Shown: positions 45,901 to 61,461, counted from the first letter of the stretch. The stretch: 64,000 nt of DNA from Camarhynchus parvulus (GCF_901933205.1 NC_044571.1:60015994-60079993), one strand, 5' to 3'. Program-made: numbers and translations. The notes: a model not told the origin generated them from the sequence alone.

Positions 45901-48900
45901 TGGTAGATAACTTTTTGAGAACTTCAGATACTCTCTTGTACATATTTTTTTTACTTCATATCCCACCAGTTTGAAGGATTTTAACCTACTTTTTGCTGTC
46001 AATTGGCATGGGTGTAGTGTTTGGAATTTTTTTCCTTACTGTGTCACAAAAGAACACCAGATGCTGCAATCACAACCTTCCATGGACATCATAGTTAAAA
46101 TCAGTTCACCACAGATGCTGGCAATGAATGCAGAGTGGAGCAGACTTTCCTTCCTTGTCCACAGTTTACTGTTGTGTCTGCTCTGACCCCAGTGTGGGCT
46201 CTCCACCCTGCTGGTGTCCCCAGGAACTGATGTACAGCAAATGTTGTAACCTGTACATGCTTATTCTGCCCTCTGGGAACTAGTAACACATGACACTGCT
46301 TTAGTTAGCAGCCATTTGCACACTGACTACTCTTTTTCTGTATAAACATCTCCAAGATATAAAGTTTTCTATGTTACATACAAGTTTGACCAGCTCCCTG
46401 CTTGACCTGTAGCTTTTTGCAATGTTGGTGTGACTAAAAGGTTTTTTTTTCTGCAGTGCAGTATCACATGCAGTGACACATCTAAAACAAAACAAGGTCC
46501 ATCTGGTTTAATGTTTTATCACTCATCATGGCTCCAGATCTTGCTCTGGGAAAACATCTGCAGTTCTGGAAATGGATAGTTAGGTTATTTCTGTCCTGCT
46601 AACTGGAAGAGGGCTGGAGTTACGAGGCACTGAGTGGTGCCCAGCCTTGCAGCTTAAGCCAGCTTCCCTCTTAAGCAGAATATCCTACCAAGCTGCAACC
46701 CACTAAGCTGTGTTTTTATCACATGAAACTGAGCATATGTGCTGCACAGCCCAGGGCTCGACGGAGAGGGCTCCTCTAAGCAGGTCAAACAGGGCTGGCA
46801 TGAGAGCTAAAATAAACCCGTGTGGGCAGCAGAGGTCCAGGACTGAGCCTCTGCCTTTTCTTTTTTTTTTTTTTTCTTTGTTAATCTATCACTGTCAGTA
46901 GAGAATAATAAATTAAAGAATACACTGATTGCACAAAGCATTTTTGCTTTGATTACTATTTCCTGAGAGCAACTGTTGAATTTACTGCCTGTTGTCACCG
47001 GTCCCCTGTAAATGTGTAATTGAATTACTATTTCCGTGAATCTGCATTTTTCTCTCAAATCTATCAGATCTATCATACCACTATGTAAAAAGAGAGAATT
47101 TTATTTAAACCTCATTATTCTTATTGTACATATAAAAAATAGTATTATGATTATTATTTTTCACTCACAAATGTATTGGACTGCAGTCCAGCATTCTGTC
47201 CAGCTTCCTGTAGCACTTTATTCTATTCTTGTTTGTTTTCTGGCCTTTTTTTTTTTCAATTTGGCTTAAAAATTCATTTTAAAAAACATTTTTTCCCAAA
47301 ATATGAGCCAATTAGAAATGCCTCATGATTTATTTGAAAATATCTAAACAAATTTCCTCAGTTTTGCTCTTGTCCTCTGGTATACACCATCTGCACACTT
47401 GCAGAATTGTGCTGATGTGTGAGGTTGTGAAACAAAGCAGTTCACATAAAAAAGATAATTGAGAACTCTATTGGCCCAGCTGTGCTGTGAGACTTGCTGA
47501 ATGTGAAAAATTCCTCCAAAATACATAAATTGCTTGTTACAATTCATTCAGTTTTATTAATCCTGGTTAATATTGCGCTGGTAAGAAAGGGCTGAGCTTC
47601 CCAATTTTAAATCAGTGGATGTTTTCATGCTGACATCAATAACATTCTCATAAATAATTTTATATGAGACAGGTTTTTTTTAAGCCTTTTTTGGCTGGTC
47701 ACTATTTTAATATAGGCTATATATATATATTTAATATTTGTCACTGTGCAGTGAAAACTGCTTTAATACAAAGCAACAGTGCAAATAATATTTCTTCTAT
47801 TATATCTATTTCAAATATAGCATCTACAGTGTATGTGTAACTGAGGATAATACGGCCCTGAGAATAATATTTACTCATTGGTGACATACCTTGTTTTTGT
47901 ACCTATTGTGAGGTCTGTCATGAATAAAGATTATTAACTTATTTGGGCATTTTTGTGCCTGTGTGAAAAGGATGATATCAAATGTCTCTGACAGCATCTA
48001 CAACAAATGAATAGGTGGTGGAAATGTCTTTGCTCATAAAATGTCCAGAATTACCCATCTTTCATCAGCATCCCAGCCAGGAACAGGCCAGCAATGGGCA
48101 CAAGGGCTTCAAGTTGCTCCATGCCAAGTTTTGAGGCTATAATCTAGTGAGGGAGAAGTAATACGACACACCTGACTTGCCAGAGATGTTCACACTTCCA
48201 TATCTGAGGCGCTTGCACTGTGTAAAATAAGACCCAGGCAGAAATTCTGCCTTAGTGGTTAGGAGTCTTTTTTTGTTCTGCTTGTGTGGTTTTTGCCAGG
48301 TATTGATGATGCTTACAAAACTGAAAGGAGGCTCCAGCCGGCATCCACTGCTCCTCCTGTGAGCCAAATGCCCGGGAGCACAGATGGCCTTTATGACCAT
48401 TATGGGCTGGAGACACATTCAATGAAAAGTAATTTAAGTTCTTACAGAAAAAGAAAAAGTATATGAATGTGGGTTTGTTCCCAACACGAGACAGTCTGAA
48501 TCAACAATGGGAATGGGCCGGTTACCAAAGAGTCTGCTAGAGCAAGTTCCCACTGCCAGGGCAGGATCTCCTCTCCCTCTTGGCCATTAGAGGGAGGAAA
48601 AAATAACAGACTCTAAGAGCCACCGAAATAAGGACCAACACCAAGAATGTACCATGGGTTTAATACCAGCTCCTCCTCTCAAAGTAATTATAGTTGATGC
48701 TGCCCAATGGTTACCGATGAACTATCTTTCATCATTGGCTTTTGTTTGGAGTCAGTAGTTTGGATTGAACATCAAGACCAGCACACCCTGGTCAGCTTCT
48801 CACAGAGGGTAAAACAGGACTGAAGGTGACAGGGAGCGTCATGCTGCTTCAGCCATGGAGACAGGCAGCTGAGCTTGGGCTAGACCAAAGCCCTTCCTAC

Positions 48901-51900
48901 GTGTTTGTCTCACATTATATAACCTTTATCCAAAAGTTCACCACAGTGCTAATATTAAAGTGAGAAAAGACCTGGCTAACCGAAATACTGGTATTTCTCA
49001 TATTATCAACTCCTGCGTACTTGGAAATGTGGTATTTGCTAAAAATGTATTGGTAAACTCTGAAGTTTTCTTTGAATTTCATGATGTGACCTAGATTTAG
49101 GTGATGCAAGTAACCCTTGAAATACCATTTTCACCTAACTCATTCCTACTTATGAGCAAAGGAGATGACACATAACCATCCCTATGGCTCCCCCATAAGG
49201 GAGTACCTTGTGTTTGTAAGGCATTAATTTTTCTTAACAGGAAAATTAACTCATTATGTGCCTCTGAAGTCTCAAATTCTGCATTACTCCTAAATTTCAG
49301 TGCTACATGTTTTGGTGTTTCTTCTGCTATGGAAGTGAGATGTTTATTGGAAGTCTGGCTCATCACTCCAAAGCTACTGATGTGATGGATGTGATCATGT
49401 GTAGCTTTCAACATAGAGGAATCTCCATTTGAATTACAGCAGTGCTCCCTTGGTTAAACAATACAAACTTTTCTCTCTAGTATTATTCCTCTTGTTCATC
49501 TGTTTGGATGTGAAAAAGAGCACTGCTCTCAGGTATTTAGTGTCTAAGGCAGAACCTTATTTAATGCAGTGAAAAAATTGGAAAAGTAGTGGGAAACAAC
49601 TTGAAGATTTCTGCAAATGGTCATCAGCAGTTAGGACAAGCTCATGAATGTTTGGATGCCTTTGCTAGAGTTGTGATGTGCTCTGCTACAATCACAGCAT
49701 TTAAGAGGAAAACTGCTTCCAGAAAAGCTGCCAGATCATTTCCATGTGGAAGACCCACCCTCACCATCTGTCTTTGCTTTCAAGGGCGCATATTTTTTTA
49801 TTTTGGACATGGTTAGAACTGCCCCCTCCTAATCCAGGTAGAGATGTAAAGAGAAAGCGTGCTTGTGCTCTCTGCCCCAGTGGTAATAGGCCAAATGCTG
49901 TGCTAACATCAAGCCATAAATTAGTCCAGGCTCTGTATAAAACAGGGTGTTTGCTCGATGTTCAGAGGTGCTTAAATATTCAGCCATGAAGAAGAGAGAC
50001 CAGAAAAGCAAGGAAACATTTTTCTCCCTCATTGCATATTGTTTGTGTGAGAAGGAAAATTTGGCATCTGTGCCCACCCGCGCACCACACTGTGTTTCTC
50101 CCAGGTTGTTCCCATGTCAGCAGTGCCAGCCACTATTTGTGCTCAAGCTTCCCAACCACAGGGCTACCCAGCTGTGCCTTCAGTGGTGAAAAAGAGTGGT
50201 CATAACTGGCCTTCAGATGATCATTATTTGCAGGGATCTACAGAAGATCCCTCAGGCTTTTTTTAATTACTGAGGTTAAATCTAGGATATCAAGTACCTC
50301 TAATTTTTTTTTGTCCTGAGCTTTCTAAATCAAGCAATACTGTTAAGTATTCAGGGGGTAGATTAAAAGGAGCAATGATCCAAGGCGACAATCCAACTCA
50401 CTTTTTGTGAAGAAAAGATTCCCAGATTTTACAATGCTGAGTTCAGTGTGCAGGCTACCTGTGAAACTAGGTCACATCTTCAAGCTGTAACTTAAACTAG
50501 GTCATACTTTCTGAGTAGTAAAGAGGGGGAGTTTGAGTTTCAAAAGCTTGTAAATTATCATTTCCTGGAAAAGACCCAACGCGATGAAGTGCTATCCAAA
50601 AATCAACCAAGCCAGCTTGACACATAAGAGGAAGTTCATAAAACATCACTTTATCTTCCTCTGCTTCATGAAAATGGAAATGTATTTCCTTTTCAAAATA
50701 ATTGGTGCTGCAAACATTTATGCTGCTTGTGGTTTTAGCTGAGTAATTTAAAGTTTTCTGAGCAGGAACATTCAACACAGAGTTTTCTGGTTCCATTCCT
50801 ATAAATTGCATAAGTAGGGGGAGGCTTGCTCTGGCAAGTTTGAAAGACACCTGGGTTTGCAGGGGTCAGAGGAGAAATTTAGAGCTTTCTAAATTCACCA
50901 ATGAAACATTTTGACATTAAGAATCCTCACAAATACCATGCAAAGTAGATAGCTCTCGGAAATTATACTTGAAAACTAGAATACTCAGCGGGTTCTTTAG
51001 ACTCAGTAACGGGAGAAGCAGCCTCAGATGCTCCCCACGTCTGTGGAATCAATTGACCAAAACTAACCCTTCTGACAATTTGACGTATCTGTGCTGATTC
51101 TTGCAAGCATCAATTTCTGCACAAGAAAGGTTTGTTATCAGCAGGTTCTTCTTAACATTCCCAGTGAGTCCTAACTCAGTATCATAGCAAACAGTAATGG
51201 ACAGCATTTAGGGCCATAAATAATGTACTTGGCCAAAAGTATTTGAATACAGAATAACAACTGCAGTGACTGATTTGGCTGAGATTTTTGAAGCTGAATT
51301 CAAGGGTTTAGCTACTAATTTTCCAGAGAGCTGAGCACTGAAATTCTTTCGCTGTCCTAGAAAAACCCAGTCCTCTGAATTTTCCTGCTTGCTGTGTGGA
51401 ATAAGAAGTGTACATACTATAAGGACTGTAGGGAAGAATGAGCAATGCTGGGATGGCTGTTGAGAAGAGATAAAACAGAGCCACATTTTCCCCAAATAGG
51501 ACCTTAGTCCAGTCCCAGTCTGGTGGGGGAAGGCTCCACTTGAGTCTAATACTTGCTGGCTTGTGTGACAACATGTCTCTGCTCAGGGGAAACCCTGCAG
51601 CCGGCAGGCTTGAGAATGCACGCCAGGGACTTTTGCTGCCTTCATTTTCTCTCCTTGTGTTGACTGCTTGCTCACATCCTGCTCCTTGTGGCATCTCTGC
51701 CACCCACCTCTGCTCAGCTCAAGGCCCTCCTCTCCTCCATACCCTGTCCCTCTCTCTCTTTCTTAGCTTGCCCAGGGGTCCCACAGCAACCCGTTTGCCA
51801 CCCTTCAGAAGACCTGCATCCATTTGGCACTGAAAGTCTTTGCCACAATGACTTCTTTTTTGGTTTGCATCAGTTGTGAATCCTACCTGCCTCCATCAAT

Positions 51901-52973
51901 GCCCAGAGACTGCTTTCTGGTGCCTGTGTAACCCCTAGTCTGGTGAGCTCCTTGGTTAATCCTTTGACTTTGCTGTAATAATTGTGATCAAAGCTAACAA
52001 TGTTTTACATGGAGCTGAAATAACTTGTCCCAGTGGGACAGTCTATGAGACAAATGGAGTTTTTTTGACCCTTATTTGTACACACTGGAAAGCTTTCCCT
52101 CTCTGCAGCACATACAGGACAGCACACATCCCTCTAAAGGGAGCTGAGGGTTATTCATCTTCCTCTCTTCTTCCCCAGCATTAGTGCACTGATTAAGATG
52201 ACTAAGAACTTGTATCCTCTCAGGGTCCTTCTCTCTTGTGTTTAAGGAGATGTTAGCCTCACTTCTCCAGTGAATGTCCCTGGGAAGACCTTTCCTCCTT
52301 TCTTTTTTTGTGTCTAAAAGCTAAATACTCTAAGATCAAACTAGACTTCTATTTCCTATCAGTCTTCTCGCCCCAAATCACCCAAGATCCCCAGCTGAGA
52401 TGTACCATAAAGGGACCAGATTTAGGGACCTTTTAGGGACACATCTCATTAGCAGCTACTTCTTAGCAAGCAAGGGGTAGATGCTGAAATATTTACAGTT
52501 TCTGATTTGGCCTCAGTTGCAGAGCCAAAGGAAATATCTGCATTAACCAGGATCTGTGCTGCTTATCGCACTCTGAGCCAGCATCCACAGCGCTTAAACT
52601 GCGCCAGAACTCAGCCACTGGCAGACTGGAGTGGTATAACACAGCAAGGCAGCTGCACTACCTAGAATTTCCTCTTCATTTGAAACACATCATAAAAAAT
52701 CTGAAGCAGGAAATGGGTTATCTGGTAAATGATGCTGTTATCTGGTATAACCTCAGCACATGCTAGAATTCAACGCCTGCCTTCTAGTCCTGGAAATCAG
52801 TTCAATTGTGTCAAGCTGTTATTCATTTTATTTCTCCTAGTAAAGGTGCAGACATTCACACTCCACTCTACTTCGTTATCTGTGGGTTATTTCTCCAAAA
52901 TGCTACTTTCACCTAGGAGCTGAAATTCTCATAATGCCAATGCAAATTAGAGGCAGTAGGGTTTTGATGAAAT

Positions 52974-53005
52974 ACATACACACATACATATATATATACA
53001 CACAC

Positions 53006-53067
<62 letters not shown>
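52974..53067. repeat. Compound (CA/TA)n-(GATA)n microsatellite
   Basis: An ACATACATATATATACACACA lead-in is followed by about fifteen uninterrupted TAGA/GATA units (53,007-53,067). A purity this high suggests active length variation. Confidence 0.97.
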
Positions 53068-56000
53068 GTTCTTAAATGTTTTTAGATATACATTCACAAA
53101 TGGAAATTCTCACTTCTAAACTAACGGTTAATTTTGTTTCCCTGGAACATCAGCAGCATGAATGGCTCCAAGAAAATTCTTGTGCTGGCTGATAAAACAC
53201 ATCCCTAATAAATATTTAAGCATTATGATGTCAGAGAAACACTACCATTAACTGCCTAGATAAGCTGGACTGCCACTAGTAGGGCACAATGGTCCTTAGC
53301 CTTTGAAGTGCCAGTCATGTGAGGATTAGGTTTCTGAGACATTTTAAAATCCCACTTTAAGTCTTTATACCACCACAGAGGTCCAGGCAGACCTGTTTGT
53401 TCCTGGTGGGTACAGCTTTCAGTATCAGTGGCAAATCCCAGGTTTCTGGGGTCACCGCACAGATGCCTTCCAGGAGCAGCTGCACAAGTTGTCAAGAGTA
53501 GGGGAAAACAGGCTACTGCTGTGCTCCCAGAAGATGAGAGCCCACAGGGAGACATCGCCTCTTCCAGTGTCAAAAGGAGTAAGGAGGGCTCAGAAGATGC
53601 TGTGAGTTCCCTCTGGTTGGTAGACATGTCTTGGAGTGGTGTGAAGCAAGGTCCTGGTCTGTGCCAAAGGGTATGGCTGTGCTACTCAATAAAGAGGGGC
53701 AGGGTGAAAGTTTGAGCAGAGGCTCCTGTGCTTTGTGTTCTGTCTGCCTGTGACTCTGCTGTTTGCTGCTGCAGCCCTGCTCTGCGCTGGGCAGAGCTCT
53801 CTGCAGGATGGCCTGGAGCCCACCTGCGGGCTTGGCCTCACACTCATCCCTGGAACTCCGCTCTGTACCAATGTGGCCTGAAGGACTCAGCGGAAGCAAC
53901 TTGTGGTCATCCTGGCCTGGAAACTGATGGTTCCTCAGAAGGAAAGCCTTTGGATTAAAAAAAACCAAAAACAACAACATAAACCAACAAAACATATGAA
54001 GTAGAGGTGGAAATTACAAAGGAGATATCAAGAATCGAAGCAACCTCACAGGGAAGGTTTCTGGCTGCTCATCTGAAGGCTCTTATTAGTGGGTGTCAGG
54101 TGAAATCAGCTGGCAGTTTCCATGTTGCCAGGGGGTAGGGGGAGCAAGGACATGTCCCCATAGCTCCAGCAGCTGTAGCAGGGGCTGCCTACCCTTCCCT
54201 CCTACCCTGTGGTTGGAGATGTGTTGAGCAGGATCCAGCCAGGTAGAAGGATGAAGAACTTAGCTTTGCTTGCTGGGCACGTAGATGAGGAAGAAGAGCT
54301 GACTGGAAACCGAAGGCAATGAAGTGGCCTTTAGCTTCCCCCTTGGCAGGCTTTGGTTGATTTGACTTTTTGCCACCGTGAAACACAGCTGAAAGAGCTT
54401 TCCAAGTCAGCAGCTGGGCTGCTGTCTGCTCAATTTGCTTGACAGAAAATCAAAACATTTTTGAAAATTGAAAATTTTCTCATGCAAAATTGCCTTTTTT
54501 TTTCTTGTGAGAACAATGTTATTTTCCCACTGAAATAATTCCATCCCTCTCTGTGTTGTTGGTGCAAGGCTGACATAATAAACTGTGAAGCAAGAACTCT
54601 GTGTGGGGTGAATCTCTCGAGGATGTCTAAGTCCAGAGAGTCATGACTATTCAAGCTCTTTTACTTGTTTTTGTCTTTCATGCTGGTTTCAACCATACTT
54701 CCCTCTGTCATGTTCTCACAATGTCTTTATCTTCTTTCCTGACAGCCTATCTGCTCCCTCCTTTCCCATATCCCCTTTTGACATTTGAGCTTGGCATTTC
54801 CCTGTTCAACCAGGCTGGCCCCTCCTGCTGTATCAATGCCATATGCTCTGTTCTGCCCAATGGGCTGGACTATTACTGTGCTCCAAAGAGGTTTTTCACA
54901 GCCAAATCTCCTGGGATCTCTGAACAACCTCCCACAAGATCCTGCCTACTGCTGCCCTGAAAAAAAGTTGTTGCCCACTCTCCTTCCATTCATAATAAAA
55001 TTTTTGCACCATTTGTCTTCCACACTTCCTCAAGGGTCATAGGCTTTTTCAACCCATGGTCCCAACAGCCAAGGGTGCTCTCAGTTATCACACCCTTGAT
55101 TAGTCATTCATTGTCCACAAGCAGCTGAACTGGCTGAATACCTCCTTAGATGTTCTGCCTGTTGAAATTGCTTTCAACGCATCCTAGAAATATCCTGGCT
55201 TGCCTGAGCCCCACAGCAGACGCTGGAGTGGGTAAACCCTACCTTGAGAGCCAGAGCTTGAGACAAGAGAGTTCATCCAGTTGTTTAAAGAAGGCACCAC
55301 CTCTACTTTGGTCCTTGACATGTATTTCGTAACTTCCAATCTGTAGCAAATGCCTAAAGTAGCATCCCCCGGCTGACCCTGGGCCTTCAACATTACAGTA
55401 ATGTAGAAAAAACAACTTGAAAATGTTGTATCCATGCCAAACAGTGCCAAACAATGCATTCTTGTCACCAGAAAGCAACTGGATACAAAATTTATTATTG
55501 AGAACCAATTCCAATAAAAGACTCTGCACACAGAAACAATACATGCAAGCCACTGAAGAGTCTGCAGATGAGAAATATAATGATTTGTTCTTGAGTGTAC
55601 ACCAGTTCTAATGAAATTTTGATTCCATTGACTACGAACTCAAGTCAGGTTGGCAAACACAAAACTCTGAATTTAATCAGGCCTTTTACTGTTTGCAAAG
55701 CAGTAAATGATATGCTTGGTAAGCAGAGTAGGCAAATCTGTGTGCTGATCTCTCTGCAATGTGGCGATGTGTGCCATGCACAACTGGGCTGTGGCCACTG
55801 CTGCCAAACTCCTCTGAGTAAGAGAATGAAGCATATCAATTTACAGAAATAAAGAGAGCATATCAGACCTCAAACTTTCTGTATCCTTGGGAAAATATTA
55901 AAAAATTCAGTATCTGGTGATGGTAAGAAGAAAAATATAGAACGGAACAATGTTAGCTGGAGAAAGCTAATCTGAAAAGAGAATCATCACTCAGAACATA

Positions 56001-58703
56001 GCTAAGGTAAAGAATCTGGAGATCCCCAAATTAAATGGGTTTGTTTTGTATCCCTGTCCAATTCATGGTGCTTTATAATCTAATTCTCCTTTCCCCAAAA
56101 TATCACTTTCTCTCTAGGTCTTCCATAGACAGATGTTTATCTGGGAATGTAACAGAGTAAACTGCCTTCCCACCACACAGCTGGTCAGGAAAAGGAAAGG
56201 AGAGAACACAGAGACAGGAGATGCACAGGAATGTGTCTGTCAAAGAAACCTTGGGGTTGTACAGCTGAACCTCAGAGGCAATGAACCCCCACTGATTTCT
56301 AAAGCTTTAAGAGTCTAAATATCACTAAAAATCTGTGCAAAAAAAGAAATTGTTTTGTTTCGCTCTCCAGGCTGAGCTCAGGCTTTGTGTGCCTGTCTGT
56401 ACTCTTCAGTTCCTGACTGCCACAGTAACGGCTTCAAGTGTCAGCACTTCTTCTATCTCTGAATATTCTGCCTTATTGTCCTTGCTACTCTGGTGGATCC
56501 TGGGGCAGGACTGCAGAGTCTGTACAACACTCAAGGATTTAGTGCTGTGTCTCCAAGGAGGTCAGGGAAGGAGCTGCCAGGGCTTGACCTTCTGATCTCA
56601 TAATGTACTGAAGTCATGCGGAATTACTGGATAATAAGCCTTGAGAGGTTATGTTAATCATGACTAAACACAGCCATGATCAATGATCACACTGCCCAAT
56701 TGAGGTACAAATTATTATTTAACATTTACCTAAAAGCAGATTGACTGGTATCCTGTCTTCTTATACAGTCCCTTCTTGGCCTGAGTGCTCCTGCATGTTC
56801 CAAGGACTGCCTGATCCTTTGTTAGGATCCAGGGAGATGATTGCTTGCTTACAACCAGCCATGATACAGCCGTAATTGTGATGACTGTAATGCACAAATA
56901 TCACTGGCAACGGCAGCACTTTTCTGTCATCCTGTGATTAGCCCTCAACCTTGTATAACTTTTTCTACGGTTATCTTTTTAAAAAGGCGTGATCAAACAT
57001 CCAGTCTTCTTTCAAGGTTGGATCTCGAACTCAGAGGAGTTTTGAGCACCCAACTCTTAGCCAAATGGCTATATATAATTACACCTAAAAAGCTATGAAA
57101 TTTGTTGTAGGATTCAGCAAGTGTTAAGGCAGTGCCTGAGAGACAGAGGTGGTAGTCTGTGTGGTTTGGAAGGCTTGTTCTGATGGGGCTGGAACTAATT
57201 TTAGGCCCTCCTTCTCCTCACAGCTATGTGCTGAAATAATTAATCCCAGCAGTGGTGGAAGTGTGGATCACAGTGGGAAAGCCTGTATCCATCGGGGGAA
57301 GGTTATTTATGCAGATTCCATTAGAAAACCTGTCCCAGAAATTTGCAGTCTGATATTGCATGTAATCCGTTTGGATGTCATGTTGGTAAAATATGAAGCT
57401 CTTCCCCCTTACAGACATGCATTTCTAGAAACCACATTTCTACCTTACTCTCACTTTCTGTGTATTTCAAAACACAAAAAAAATCACAAGAAATATTCAG
57501 CCATCCATCTGTCTTGATAGGAATTACGTCCAGCATGGAGATGGCACAGGCAGTCTCAGAAACAGGCATTGTTCTGCCCCTCATGCTGCTGGAGCCTGGG
57601 ATGCCACAGCAGAGAAGCGATCAGCTGCAGGATGGAGAATTTCAAGCTTTGAGTCCCTATCATTACCTCTCAAGAGACAGTAAAGCTGATACCCTAAAAT
57701 CACCTGCCATGGATATGTGTGCACACACATTCCTGTATAACATTCATACCTTACTTGTATCTGGACTTTAGCATATGTGGAGTTTAAGCAGTGCCCAAAA
57801 GATGGCACTGTTTATTTGTGCTTTTTTTATTCTTAATTGCATACCCTCTTCTAGGCTGGCATATCATCTGACAAAATTAAGACAGGACTTATGTACTCTT
57901 TAGAGAAAAGCAGTACAAATCAAACTCTTGCTGCAGCATGGCCTTTCCTATAACCTTTAATGTGCAATATTTTAATGGGAATGGGCATATTGATGCTGTG
58001 TAGAACTATAACTACAAAGCAGTTGCCCTTTTATTTCCATCTAGCATTTTCACCATAGATGTTTTGAACTCACACATTTCATTTAATGACTGGTGAATGA
58101 AGAATATGCTTCAGTCATTTCAAAGGAGAAAGAATTATTGACAAGAGGTGGATCAGAACCAGAGTGGTGCCTTGAAGGTCTCTGAAAGTTAGCCTGTACA
58201 TCTCTGCCTGTGCAGTAATCATTATCTGTATTCACTGAAAAAACCCAACTAATGCCAAATAGCATGACAGCCAAATTACAGTGAATCAGTTGCCCACATT
58301 TTTGTTGAAACAGCTAAATCCCAAGTCCTACCTTAACAGCTTGCTGCAGCCATAGAACAAGAGCAAATGTGGAAATACAGTTTACCTTGCAGCAATGAAT
58401 TTAATGAAAGGTTTGCTGGTAATCAAAACAAATGACAACATTAATCCCCATATCAGCTGTCAGGTTTCTCCAGGCCTTTAAAACTAGAAGGTGTGCCAAA
58501 CGAGCTATAATAACAAAACCAGTATTACTAATACCTATGATAATGCCTTATTTTATTAAATCAAAGCTCTTTGCAATCTCAATGTGGCAGTCACTTCACC
58601 TAGGGCTGACATCCGTCCATTTTCAAGGTAACAAACTTCAGGTGCCAGAATACCTGACAGATGGCTGTGATGGCTTTTGACACCATATTTCCCCAATCCA
58701 GCT

Positions 58704-58761
58704 CAATCCAATCCAATCCAATCCAATCCAATCCAATCCAATCCACTCCAATCCAATCCAA
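58704..58761. repeat. (ATCCA)n pentanucleotide repeat
   Basis: About eleven units of CAATC/ATCCA with one interruption (ACTCC near 58,745). Distinct from the telomeric hexamer. Confidence 0.95.
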
Positions 58762-61461
58762 CCCATGTTACTTGTGGCTGCTGTATGAAACCAGAGGGTA
58801 CCAACCAGTGATGGCCCAACAGGAAGAAAAACTCTATTGCCTCCATCCCTTGCCAGATACTCCCCTAGACCTGGTACCTACTGCAGTGGATGCAGCTGCT
58901 CAGTGCAGATACAGACAGAGAAACTCTGCCTTGATGCTGCTCTCCACTCTGCAGAGCACCAGTCCAGGAGTCAGCTGAACAAATATCCCTCAGACATAAA
59001 TCTCAAGGCTTGACAGGTATAAGTGGGTCATAGCTACAGCTACAGCTGCACAAACATTTTCTGGTCTCTCAGACCTCCATGGAGCTTCAATGGGAAGCAA
59101 GCTCCCTGTCCAAAATATATTTCTTCATCATCTGTGTCCTCTTCTGCACTCCATGATATTTCCTGCTTGCCCTTGCTTCTGACTCCACACTTGCTCGATG
59201 CTATGTATATATGGATTTTAAAGAAGTGTTCTGGGCACAGATGTGCAGTACTAAAGACACTTGGCTGCTTAAAACCAGCCTCCTCTGAAGCAGTGTGTGA
59301 ACAGAGAGATGGCTTGTGCTCTGGTGATTGCCTCATTGGATGGGCCTTGCTTTCCAAGCTCAGGAGCCCATCAGCCTGTGTGGGAAGTAGAAGATGACAG
59401 GCAGGAAGCAGAGGCAGGTTATCTTAAACTCCACCTCTCTTTTGACTGGAGGGCTTGTGAGACAAGGAGACTGCCTGAGTAAAGCTTGCTTCTGATTCCC
59501 TCCTCAGCATGAGGAGCTTTGAGGCTGTGATTCCTCAGGAAGGGTCCTATCCATCATGGAAGGCATTGGACGCAGCTACCCAGCTGAAAAGCCTTAAAAA
59601 AAAGAAGAGATATTCGAGCCTCAGGGTTTTAGCTCTCATCCACAGTGAACTGTGAGCTCACTCTGGCAGCTCAGTGAACCCCAAAACACCAAACTCTGAG
59701 TCCTAGAAGCCACATCAGCAAACAGAAGATACAAGTCTGATTATTCAGGCTTTAGTTCCAAGAGTCCTTGTATTGCATGTGTTTGGTTTTGGGCATCTGT
59801 TTTGTTTTGTTTGTTTGTTTTAACTAGATTTTTCTAACCAGATATTCCAGGTCGGTCCCACAATGCTTACAACCATTGAGGGGGTGCCTGGCTTTCGTAA
59901 AGATCTGTTGATGCTTTGTAATTTGTACTTTCAATTAAATACATAGATAATGCCAAAAGAGTTGACATTTGGGTTACATCTGGATGCTCAGTTACAATCA
60001 TGGGTAGCAAAATTTGTGCTCATAAAAATTACCATTGTTTTTGAGAATTTACTTCCACATAGAGTTATAATAAAAATGATATATTAGCTAATTTATTCTT
60101 GTGTTGAGAAGATCATTTGCCATTCAGGAAAAATAGGTTCCTTTTTTGGGGTTAGTGGGGATGGGTATTTTTCATTTCAATGACAGATTCAAGAATCATA
60201 TTGGTACTGGAAATAAAACCCAAAACTTTTTTTTTTTTAATTTTATTTTTTGCTCCTTGTATCTTCACTGCAATAATAAGGCATGGGAACTCATAATTTA
60301 GCTAGCAATTTTGATGATGCTACGAGAGGTACATGCAGCTTGCTGTTCATCTGTCCAGGCTCTGCAGAACTGGGAACAGTGAGAATTTGATTGTGTCAGA
60401 TAGATCTTGGACGGTACAAACAAGGAAATTTCCAAAGTAATGCAGAATTCAGTACTGATGGGAAGTGAATGTCAGTGCTGAAACCTTCAGCCACAGATAG
60501 CAGATCCGTGCAGCAGCATGGAGACATTTTAAAATCACCCAAATCACCGCTATTTAAGGAGGTGTTTTTCTTGGAATGATTGTTTCAAGGGTTGGTGTAG
60601 CTAGGCAGCTATGAGCTGGCTGCGTACACAGCGGGACGTGTCAAGGTGGCTCTGGCACTGCTCCCATCCCTGTGCTTGCAAGGGGGTGAATTTCCCTACC
60701 CAGAGACAGCTTGCCCAAGGCAGACCTGGGAGCTCAGTATGGGGAAGGCTTGTGGATGTGGCTGATTTTGGAGCTAGATACATGCACGGGCAGACTGGCT
60801 TGCTGGTGGTGGGTAGCAGCAGAGGAAAAACAAGAAGGGATGTTTGTGTCAGGAAATGCTGAGGAGCCCCAGGAGCTGGCGTCTGCCTGCTCCCGCCCCT
60901 GCAGCATGGCTTCCTTAGCTCTCCCAACTGCTGCCTTGTCCTCTTAGAGCCTCCTCTCATCACCCCAGAGCCTGGAGCTGGGAGCAGGGCCGGGACAGTG
61001 GTGGTGAGTCTTTGGCCTTGCTGTTCCATGACAAGGGCCTTGATTCCTGTTTAAACACCCCCCACTGAGAAGCATTGTTGCTTGACAGGCTAAATTATAT
61101 TTAAACACAGATTCTCAGCTGGTCTCTTTTCTTCACTCGGGTGACAAAGGCACACAGCGCAAATAACTTGATATATTAGCTGAATCTAAGCTTAAATCTT
61201 GTCACAGGCATTGCCAAGCCTGAAAGGAGGGTTGTCTCACTCTGGGTTAGGTTTGGTGCATAGGCTGGACACAGGAACGTGGCCAGCACACATGAATTTG
61301 AGGCAGGGCTGGTGTGTGGTTTGCCGCATGTAGTCAGTTTTTACCGGGCATTGCCTTCTTTTAGAGTATGTGCTTCAGTGACTCACCTTGTAAATCAGCT
61401 GTGGTTATAAACTGCTTCCCAATGAAATCCATGCTTTTTTTGGGTTACCACGCCAGAGGGG

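Noticed and set aside
58704..58761. Interstitial telomere-like array
   Set aside because: The unit is the pentamer ATCCA, not the TTAGGG hexamer.
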